Below, piece after piece: positions 58,132 to 64,000 of a stretch of DNA of 64,000 nt. Origin of the DNA: Sphingobacterium wenxiniae (GTDB taxonomy: Bacteria; Bacteroidota; Bacteroidia; Sphingobacteriales; Sphingobacteriaceae). The stretch is from assembly GCF_900116225.1 (NCBI RefSeq), contig NZ_FOZZ01000012.1, positions 1 to 64,000 on the forward strand. Direction: 5' to 3'. The notes under the pieces were generated by a model, which ran no database searches, was not told where the DNA came from, and saw only the letters and a list, made by a program, of their open reading frames with translations. How positions within the stretch are numbered: the stretch's first letter is position 1; each line of letters opens with the position of its first letter. Position numbers and translations under genes: made by a program.

Positions 58132-58875
58132 ATGAAACATCTGCTATCAACAGTCACCGTGCTCAGTCTATTAATGTGTTTATCCTGTCAGAAAGACACC
58201 TCTCAGCTACCTTCGAAAGAAGAAACAGATAAATCCCCTATTAGGGATAGCATCTCCTTTGCTTTAGACGGTATCACATATAGCTCGAACATGATAAGCG
58301 GTTGGGGAGTTGGAAACAGACAGGTGAATATAAAATCCTATTCCGATTCTATTCCCGATAGAAGTCCAGCTTATATTACAGGCGGACTGTGGTGGTATGG
58401 TGAAAAAGACTCCGTTATCTTTGATCAATCATATTCCTTTAGACATGATAACTTTTCCAAAATAGAAATCACTTTTGGCAAAAAATACCATATTAATGAA
58501 CTTGACAAGGAATCCCCCACAGTAGGAATACCTTTGAAAAAAGAAACCATCCTTAAAGAAGGGAAAGGGACTTTTGCAACAGACTATGGCTTAGAAAACA
58601 CAACAGATGGTTTTGTAATGGAGATCCATCCACTTTCTACCGGAGAAACATTCACAACTTATATCCCTGTGTTTTCACCTTTAATACGTTCCTCTCTTAC
58701 CAATGATTTACAAGATAACTCTACATTTGAAATCACTAAAATTGAAAGAATCACAGACGACATATACTTAGTCGAGGCAAAGTTTGAGGTTAATGTATAT
58801 ACAGAAAAGGAAAAACAAAGTAGGATAACAGACGGATTTGTTAGATTTACAACGCGCCTCCATAACTTCCAATAA
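58132..58875 (+). CDS. Hypothetical lipoprotein
   Basis: A 247-residue exported protein with a lipoprotein signal (MKHLLSTVTVLSLLMCLSC, Cys at residue 19) followed by QKDTSQLPSKEE, a polar linker. The mature part is rich in Ser, Thr and aromatic strands (ISFALDGITYSSNMISGWGVGNRQVNIKSYSD) and looks like an all-beta fold. I do not recognise a family. It follows the glycosyltransferase cluster by 61 nt with its own promoter box, so a surface role is possible but nothing more can be said. Confidence 0.7.
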   Translation: MKHLLSTVTVLSLLMCLSCQKDTSQLPSKEETDKSPIRDSISFALDGITYSSNMISGWGVGNRQVNIKSYSDSIPDRSPAYITGGLWWYGEKDSVIFDQSYSFRHDNFSKIEITFGKKYHINELDKESPTVGIPLKKETILKEGKGTFATDYGLENTTDGFVMEIHPLSTGETFTTYIPVFSPLIRSSLTNDLQDNSTFEITKIERITDDIYLVEAKFEVNVYTEKEKQSRITDGFVRFTTRLHNFQ

Positions 58876-59041
58876 ATCCATTATAGTATAGGATATTTAT
58901 ATATGTTAGAATAACAAGCTAAGCAACTAACTTTATCTCTTTTCTCGACAGGAATAACAAACGTTCCAAGAACATTAATCCATCGTCATATAGAAATAGC
59001 TTTTTTCTATGGGAAAATAAAACAATTGCCTAAAGCTTTGG

Positions 59042-59270
59042 CCTTATTCCCATAGAAATTACCCCTTTGCTTAAGGCAATTAACACAAAACCTAGGGCAA
59101 TCTTCTTTTTCCCTAGGTGAATCAACCTTTTCCTTAAAGCAATCAGAATAAAGTTCCGTGCATTCGCCCTTTCTCCCAAAGGAATTAGTCTTTTTCCCAG
59201 GAGAATTAAAGAGAATCCCAGGGCATTTTCCCTTTTTCCCAAGGGAAATGACATATTTTCCATGAAAATG
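59042..59270. repeat. 21-bp phased array of degenerate TTCCCNNGGGAA-type palindromes
   Basis: An AAT (or ATT) landmark at the 3' side of each unit recurs every 21 bp: 59057, 59078, 59099, 59120, 59141, 59162, 59183, 59204, 59225, 59246 and 59267. Each unit resembles TTTTCCCAAGGGAATTA, a palindrome flanked by T and A runs; TTCCCAAGGGAA occurs intact at 59237-59248. About 11 units are present, most with several substitutions. A minus-strand frame stays open through it because 21 is a multiple of three (a 7-residue repeat, LGKRLIP-like). Function unknown. The surrounding gap 58876-59534 has no gene. Confidence 0.8.
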
Positions 59271-59337
59271 AAAATCGCTATTTACAGGCTATAAACACAG
59301 TATTTCAGGTATTATCCAAAAAACAGGTGGTAAAATC

Positions 59338-59384
59338 GTGCCAATATTCTTACCAAAATCGAACAAAATTGGCACACTTTTTTG
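59338..59384 (+). other. Inverted repeat with T-run before sixA
   Basis: GTGCCAAT (59338-59345) pairs with ATTGGCAC (59368-59375) and is followed by ACTTTTTTG. It could end transcripts that read through the 21-bp array, or be a protein-binding site; the 22-nt loop is long for a terminator. Confidence 0.35.
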
Positions 59385-59534
59385 CTCTTTATCCTTGCTA
59401 TACTCATATATTTGTCTTATGCGGGGATTTTTTGCGAAGTGCTTAACGCCCAACTAACCATAAAAATAAATCGGCATATCGGCAGATAAATCTAACAGAC
59501 AAATACTAATAAAGAAATACGTAACTTTACCTGT

Positions 59535-60035
59535 ATGAGAAGAAAGATGTTATATGTAGTCCGTCATGCCAAAGCTGAGGATTACGGCATGGGTAAACGT
59601 GATTTTGATCGTGACCTGGTCGAAAAGGGTATAGCTCGAGCAAATCATATTGCCAAAAAGTTGCTTGTTAAAATCGAGAACGAAACGGAAAGGACGTTGG
59701 TTATTTCCTCTACAGCCAATAGAGCCGCGCAGACAGCAAAGATATTTTGCAATATCTTAGGTTACCCCGAAGAACGAATACAATGGGAACCTACCTTTTA
59801 TGAAGCCCATCAACTCTTTCTCTTAAAAAAGATAAACGATGTTCCTTCTTTGTATGACACCGTATTGATTTTCGGGCATAACCCAAGTGTATCCGACTTT
59901 GTCGATTACGTCTCCGACCATATTATCAATCTCAGCACCTCTGAAGTCGCCTGTCTGCAACTGGAAGACAATATCGATTATTCTTCGTTATCGGCCAATA
60001 CCGCATTCTTACAAGCGATAATTACAGAGAAATAA
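59535..60035 (+). CDS. sixA: Phosphohistidine phosphatase SixA family protein
   Basis: A 166-residue histidine phosphatase of the RHG superfamily. The catalytic RHAKAE block (residues 10-15) and the second-His motif LIFGHNPSVSDFVDYV (H about 115) are present, with VISSTANRAAQTAKIF between. SixA proteins remove phosphate from phosphohistidine in signalling or PTS proteins. The gene stands alone between the palindromic array and the YyaL-type gene. Target protein is unknown here. Confidence 0.88.
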   Translation: MRRKMLYVVRHAKAEDYGMGKRDFDRDLVEKGIARANHIAKKLLVKIENETERTLVISSTANRAAQTAKIFCNILGYPEERIQWEPTFYEAHQLFLLKKINDVPSLYDTVLIFGHNPSVSDFVDYVSDHIINLSTSEVACLQLEDNIDYSSLSANTAFLQAIITEK

Positions 60036-60036
60036 G

Positions 60037-60182
60037 CTGTAGGCCGGAAGCATTAGGCGGTAAACTATAAGCAATAAATTTATAGTTTTACAAGGTCTAA
60101 TATCGCAATACCTGCCTACGGCAGGCAGGCGCATATCTCACTACTCATATCTCACTACGCAATACGCACATCTCACTACTAT
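60037..60182. repeat. Dispersed repeats upstream of the YyaL-type gene
   Basis: Three parts lie in series: a TAAGCTGTAGGCCGG element like that at 52801, the inverted repeat CCTGCCTACGGCAGGCAGG (60111-60129) that is common between Bacteroidota genes, and TATCTCACTACTCATATCTC with further copies of CTCACTAC running up to the start codon. Related copies lie at 9691 and 62887. Confidence 0.55.
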
Positions 60183-60185
60183 AAA

Positions 60186-62198
60186 ATGGCAAACGCACTT
60201 CAATACGAAAACTCTCCCTATCTCAAACAACATGCACATAATCCAGTGCATTGGATGCCTTGGGGTGAAAAGGCTCTAACTAAGGCGAGGGCCGAAAACA
60301 AGCTTATCATTGTCAGCATCGGTTATTCCGCTTGTCATTGGTGCCATGTGATGGAACGCGAGAGTTTCGAAAATGAAACTATCGCTAAGACGATGAACCA
60401 ATTCTACATATCGGTAAAAGTTGACCGTGAGGAGCGTCCAGACATTGACCAGATATACATGATAGCCGTTCAGTTGATGACGAATGCTGGCGGTTGGCCT
60501 TTACATTGCATCTGTTTGCCCGATGGGCGTCCCATCTACGGCGGCACTTATTTTAAGCCCCATGATTGGCAACAAGTGCTCCTACAGATTGCGCAGATGT
60601 GGGAAGAAACACCGGAAGTAGCTTTGGATTATGCCGAACGGCTAACCAACGGCATACAACAAGCCGAACGCCTCCCTATTTCTCCGATACCCGAACAATA
60701 CAACCAAGAGGATCTACAACAGATTGTACAGCCTTGGAAAGCCCAATTTGACAAGGAAGATGGCGGATACAACCGTGCACCAAAATTTCCGTTACCAAAC
60801 AATTGGCTATTCTTCTTGCGCTATGGCACACTCGCAAATGATAAAGAAGCCCTAGAACAGGTACATTTTACCTTGGAGAAAATGGCCAATGGTGGAATAT
60901 ACGACCATGTGGGGGGAGGATTTGCTCGTTACAGCGTAGATAGCGAATGGCATATCCCGCATTTTGAAAAGATGCTATACGACAATGGACAGCTTCTTTC
61001 TCTTTACAGCGAAGCCTACCAGCAAAAACCCAATAGTAAATATAAACGAGTAGTAGAAGAGACCATCGCTTGGGCAGCAAGAGAAATGCTTGCCGAAAAT
61101 GAAGGTTTCTATGCAGCTCTGGATGCGGATAGCGAAGGCATAGAAGGCAAATTCTACACATTTCAACAAGAAGAATTTAAGGCTGCTCTTGGTGAAGACG
61201 CTTCCTTATTTAGCCACTACTTTAACCTCACAGAAGAAGGAAACTGGGAGGAAGAAGGAACTAATGTGCTCTGTTGTGCTATGGATGCAGACCAGACAGC
61301 TATGGACGCAGGATTTTCCAATGAAGAATGGGCAACCGAGCTCCAGCATGCGAAACAAAGATTATTACAGTATCGCAGCAAGCGGATACGTCCTGGATTA
61401 GACCATAAACAGCTGACCGCGTGGAACGCCTTGCTGTTAAAAGGTCTGGTCGATGCCTACCGCACGTTCAAAGAAGAGTCCTATTTAACCCTAGCACAAG
61501 GGATCGCCAATTTCATTCAAACGAACTGCCAAGGCGATGCTGGGCTACTCCACCAACCTGCTGATAGCAATCGGAGGATAGCAGGATTTTTAGATGATTA
61601 TGCATTCACCATAGAAGCTTTCGTTACGCTATACGAAGCCACTTTCGAAGAAAACTGGCTGGATGAAGCACAACGGCTCACAGAAGAAGCTATCCACCGT
61701 TTCTTTGATGATGAAACAGCAACCTTCTATTACACGGCCGCGGATAGTGAGCAATTGATTGCCCGCAAAAGTGAAATCATGGACAATGTTATCCCTTCTT
61801 CCTCCTCCACCATGGTGAAGAACCTGTTTCGCTTGGGCGAAATGTTGGATGAACAAAGCTATGTACACATTGCAGAACAGGTATTTGCGAACGTATTTCC
61901 GCATATTAAACGATATGGCTCGGCTTACTCCAATTGGGCCATACAGCTTTTGGAATTGGTATATGGGAACAATGAAATTGCACTGATAGGCGAAGAAGCT
62001 TTACAATGGAGAAAAGAACTCGACAGGCATTATATTCCCAATAAAATAACCATGGGAGGAACAAAAAGCCGCCTACCTTTGCTAAAGGATAAGACAGATT
62101 TAAAAGCAAAAGCCTACCTTTGTAGAAACAAGACATGCAGTCTGCCACAAAATTCAGTGGCGGAACTCATTGAATTATTAAATAATAACAGGGCTTAA
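60186..62198 (+). CDS. Thioredoxin-domain protein of the YyaL/DUF255 family
   Basis: A 670-residue cytoplasmic protein. The N-terminal part is a DUF255 thioredoxin-like domain: [59 protein letters not shown] with a C-x-x-C (CHWC, about 51-54) and [15 protein letters not shown]. Then comes an alpha/alpha-barrel (six-hairpin glycosidase-like) part with [31 protein letters not shown] and [12 protein letters not shown]. The family role is not settled; members are called spermatogenesis-associated protein 20 homologues. Length is typical. The start ATG falls right after a repeat. Confidence 0.92.
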   Translation: MANALQYENSPYLKQHAHNPVHWMPWGEKALTKARAENKLIIVSIGYSACHWCHVMERESFENETIAKTMNQFYISVKVDREERPDIDQIYMIAVQLMTNAGGWPLHCICLPDGRPIYGGTYFKPHDWQQVLLQIAQMWEETPEVALDYAERLTNGIQQAERLPISPIPEQYNQEDLQQIVQPWKAQFDKEDGGYNRAPKFPLPNNWLFFLRYGTLANDKEALEQVHFTLEKMANGGIYDHVGGGFARYSVDSEWHIPHFEKMLYDNGQLLSLYSEAYQQKPNSKYKRVVEETIAWAAREMLAENEGFYAALDADSEGIEGKFYTFQQEEFKAALGEDASLFSHYFNLTEEGNWEEEGTNVLCCAMDADQTAMDAGFSNEEWATELQHAKQRLLQYRSKRIRPGLDHKQLTAWNALLLKGLVDAYRTFKEESYLTLAQGIANFIQTNCQGDAGLLHQPADSNRRIAGFLDDYAFTIEAFVTLYEATFEENWLDEAQRLTEEAIHRFFDDETATFYYTAADSEQLIARKSEIMDNVIPSSSSTMVKNLFRLGEMLDEQSYVHIAEQVFANVFPHIKRYGSAYSNWAIQLLELVYGNNEIALIGEEALQWRKELDRHYIPNKITMGGTKSRLPLLKDKTDLKAKAYLCRNKTCSLPQNSVAELIELLNNNRA

Positions 62199-62217
62199 GC
62201 CCAATAAATTAAGTACA

Positions 62218-62718
62218 ATGGCTATAGAAAACAACAATGTAGTTGCCTTAAATTACACCCTTCACACAATTGAAGAAAACGGAGAAAAAACATTTGTAGA
62301 AGAAACAACAACAGAAAACCCTTTGACATTTTTATATGGCGTAGGTATGATGTTGCCTAAATTCGAAGAAAATATTTCAGGATTAAACACGGGTGACAAG
62401 ACTTCATTCACTTTAGCAGCTGTTGATGCTTATGGCGAACGTGATGACCGTGCCGTAGCACAATTACCTGCTGATATGTTCAAAGAAACAGGTCTCCCCC
62501 CAGTAGGTGAAGTTCTTCCTTTACAAGACAATCAAGGAAATCAATTCCGTGCAGTAGTTGTAGAGGTTACCCCAGAGGCAGTAGTTGCTGATTTGAACCA
62601 CCCTATGGCAGGTAAAACATTGAACTTTGATATCGAAATCTTGGCTGTTCGCCCAGCAACGGAAGAAGAGCTGTCACACGGACATGCACACGGCATCGAC
62701 GGTACAGCAGGTCACTAA
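62218..62718 (+). CDS. SlyD-like FKBP-type peptidyl-prolyl isomerase
   Basis: A 166-residue protein with the SlyD layout: an FKBP domain at both ends (VVALNYTLHTIEENGEKTFVEETTTENPLTFLYGVGMMLPKFEENISGLNTGDKTSFTL) and an inserted flap (about 70-120, AYGERDDRAVAQLPADMFKETG), then AGKTLNFDIEILAVRPATEEELSHGHAHGIDGTAGH. The His-rich tail could bind metal, as in SlyD. It catalyses proline isomerisation and acts as a chaperone. It begins 20 nt after the YyaL-type gene and probably shares its transcript. Confidence 0.9.
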   Translation: MAIENNNVVALNYTLHTIEENGEKTFVEETTTENPLTFLYGVGMMLPKFEENISGLNTGDKTSFTLAAVDAYGERDDRAVAQLPADMFKETGLPPVGEVLPLQDNQGNQFRAVVVEVTPEAVVADLNHPMAGKTLNFDIEILAVRPATEEELSHGHAHGIDGTAGH

Positions 62719-62734
62719 GTCTCTCTGAGAGCAA

Positions 62735-62770
62735 CAAGAGCAAAGATGAAAGACAACTCTCTTTGCTCTT
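62735..62770 (+). repeat. Hairpin repeat related to 8817-8871
   Basis: AAGAGCAAAGA pairs with TCTTTGCTCTT around TGAAAGACAACTC. The arm AGAGCAAAGATGAAAGAC matches the arm at 8823-8840 at all but a few positions. It follows the isomerase stop and may act as terminator. Confidence 0.5.
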
Positions 62771-62826
62771 TCTTCTTTCACTCTCTCATCTTTACTCTTT
62801 TTGTTTATTTATTATTTATCTGGACA

Positions 62827-62935
62827 ACCACAAGGGTTGCCCCTACTATCGACATCCACAAGGGGTGCTGCTACCATCCTCAATCTTCGCGCTATTTCTC
62901 AATACTCAATACGCACTACTCAATACTCCTTAACC
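62827..62935. repeat. ACCACAAGGGTTGCCCCTAC and CTCAATACTC repeats
   Basis: Two 23-bp imperfect direct copies at 62827 and 62855 (ACCACAAGGGTTGCCCCTAC and TCCACAAGGGGTGCTGCTAC), a known dispersed Bacteroidota motif, then CTCAATACTCAATACGCACT (62898-62917), which continues past the stop codon of the minus-strand methyltransferase. Copies of the last element lie at 9691 and 60131. Confidence 0.55.
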
Positions 62936-63588
62936 GCTCTCAACATCTCCCTTTTCCCTGGTGCACCGGGCGCTTTTTCTATCGAACACCCCAAAGCTTT
63001 CATTGACCGCTTAAGATTGCCTGTTATGGCATACGTCACAAATACTCCACCCGGTTTAAGAAAACTCACCACGTGGGCTAATGTCTCATCATTCCACATC
63101 TCCGGCTGATGAACTGCTGCAAAAGCATCAAAATAAACGACATCAAATAATCTGTCCGAAGTAAACTCCAACACTTTGGTATGGGCAACCTCTAAATCAA
63201 TATTAGGCATAAAACATATCTTCTGTTTTAAGGCCTCAGCATAGTTCTCTTGGAATTTTGACCATACCACCGGTTGAACATAATTATCATAGCCTGTACG
63301 AAATATCGTCTCAGCAGGAAGTGGAAAAGCTTCTATACCACAATAATCCAACTGTGTGGAAGTAGCAGCTATCGCATCAGCAGTGACCAAGAAATTTAAC
63401 CCCGTTCCAAAACCGATTTCCAGAATAGCGGCTTTTTGCACAGCTTCTTTCTCAAGGAAATAATTCAACCCGGAATGCAAAAACACATGTTTACTTTCCT
63501 GCAAAGCACCATGCTTGGAATGATAATGCTCCCCTACTTCGGGATGATACAATGTTTTAGAACCGTCACCTGTTACAACAAAATCCAT
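62920..63588 (-). CDS. mnmD: tRNA 5-methylaminomethyl-2-thiouridine methyltransferase-like (MnmD)
   Basis: A 222-residue SAM-dependent methyltransferase equivalent to the N-terminal MnmC2-type domain of MnmC, which completes mnm5s2U at the wobble position of tRNAs for Gln, Lys and Glu. Blocks: DGSKTLYHPEVGEHYHSKHGALQESKHVFLHSGL, AAILEIGFGTGLNFLVTADA (SAM site), VVYFDAFAAVHQPEMWNDETLAHVVSFLKPGGVFVTYA. No FAD oxidoreductase domain is attached. The last codons (EY, stop) lie in a CTCAATACT-type repeat, so the C-terminus may have been reshaped by it. Confidence 0.9.
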   Translation of the reverse strand: MDFVVTGDGSKTLYHPEVGEHYHSKHGALQESKHVFLHSGLNYFLEKEAVQKAAILEIGFGTGLNFLVTADAIAATSTQLDYCGIEAFPLPAETIFRTGYDNYVQPVVWSKFQENYAEALKQKICFMPNIDLEVAHTKVLEFTSDRLFDVVYFDAFAAVHQPEMWNDETLAHVVSFLKPGGVFVTYAITGNLKRSMKALGCSIEKAPGAPGKREMLRAVKEY

Positions 63589-63647
63589 TTCTCTTATTTT
63601 TAGGCAAAACTAATATAAAAAAATCCTATTTTCGTTTTTACACAAGT

Positions 63648-64000
63648 ATGAAAGCAATTATAGACAATTACGGAAATATACTCCTCCTTTTATTGGGTAT
63701 CATAGTCGGTAGTATTATCGGGCTATGGGTTCCGCAAGCGGTAGCTTATATCAAGCCTCTAGGGGACATTTTCCTCAACATGCTTTTCGTATCCATTATC
63801 CCACTGTTGTTTTTTGCTATATCATCCTCGGTGGCCAATCTTGACAGGCAACAGCAATTGAGTAAAATCATCGCTGTTATGGCTTCTGTGTTCTTGATTA
63901 CCATTATTATTGCAGCCTTGGCTACAGTCGGCATACTGTATATCTTCCCAGTCAGTACTATTGCGGAAGATAGCACAGCGGTAAACGATTACCTCAACGG
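63648..64000 (+). CDS. Dicarboxylate/amino acid:cation symporter, partial
   Basis: The first 117 residues of a membrane transporter cut by the window end. The translation starts MKAIIDNYGNILLLLLGIIV and continues with GSIIGLWVPQAVAYIKPLGDIFLNMLFVSIIPLLFFAISSSVANLDRQQQLSKIIAVMASVFLIT; GDIFLNMLFVSIIPLLFFAISSSV is the helix-2/3 signature of the DAACS (GltP/DctA) family. It imports glutamate, aspartate or C4-dicarboxylates with protons or sodium. It is divergent from mnmD with a 59-nt gap. The exact substrate needs the C-terminal substrate site, which is not in the window. Confidence 0.85.
   Translation, partial: MKAIIDNYGNILLLLLGIIVGSIIGLWVPQAVAYIKPLGDIFLNMLFVSIIPLLFFAISSSVANLDRQQQLSKIIAVMASVFLITIIIAALATVGILYIFPVSTIAEDSTAVNDYLN

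Noticed and set aside
59030..59263. A minus-strand frame of 77 codons with a 7-residue repeat
   Set aside because: It is the direct result of the 21-bp nucleotide array; no start region or promoter, and the repeat is better explained at DNA level.

Overview
The window looks like a chromosomal segment of a Bacteroidota bacterium of the Sphingobacteriaceae type (Sphingobacterium or a close relative). The signs are moderate GC, many promoters of the TAnnTTTG type instead of sigma-70 -10 boxes, AT-rich ribosome binding regions without a Shine-Dalgarno, and Bacteroidota-typical genes: serine palmitoyltransferase, TonB/SPOR/TPR envelope operon, M56 peptidase with TonB-plug repeats, GT117 (DUF2723) protein, and HU-CCDC81-like/SPOR protein. 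The genus is an inference from gene content; no rRNA is present.

Layout. 1-460 holds an 11-bp phased repeat array. 462-5339 (minus) is a small membrane protein and then a five-gene operon that reads as sphingolipid synthesis: serine palmitoyltransferase, GNAT-like ceramide synthase candidate, SDR reductase, CDP-alcohol phosphotransferase and GtrA protein. 5711-9267 carries smpB and a divergent AraC regulator / aldehyde dehydrogenase / DUF779 unit with a candidate operator. 9284-12275 (minus) has a thioesterase, a membrane-anchored MutS-like ATPase and pcm. 13320-22703 (minus) is an envelope energising operon: TPR protein, outer-membrane barrel, HU-SPOR protein, ExbB, ExbD, TonB, then folC. 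23248-25439 holds a VapBC-like toxin-antitoxin pair (the antitoxin is a short 55-aa gene) and pyrR-pyrB. 25537-28569 is a GT117 membrane protein.

28771-35041 contains two almost identical tRNA-Gln(TTG) genes around a DCC1-family gene, then prs, rplY and pth; between rplY and pth an inverted four-gene cassette (ECF sigma factor, HEAT-repeat membrane protein, two DUF4097-like exported proteins) is inserted. 35374-37739 is a BlaI/M56 pair, followed by citrate synthase, a double-META lipoprotein and a FUSC-family membrane protein. 42710-50508 is a complex I membrane module (nuoHIJKLMN) with no nuoA-G beside it; a cluster of palindromic repeats separates nuoM from nuoN. 50553-58070 is a glycosyltransferase cluster (seven enzymes, one a GT2-GT4 fusion) typical of surface polysaccharide synthesis. 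58132-64000 has a lipoprotein, a 21-bp phased palindromic array, SixA, a YyaL-type thioredoxin-domain protein, a SlyD-like FKBP isomerase, MnmD-like methyltransferase and the start of a dicarboxylate/amino-acid:cation symporter.

The two strongest unexplained signals are the 11-bp array (about 41-330) and the 21-bp array (about 59042-59270). Both keep register over 10-24 units, both match whole turns of B-DNA, and both are made of degenerate palindromic or inverted motifs. All function calls rest on reading motifs and gene order by eye; no database search was run.
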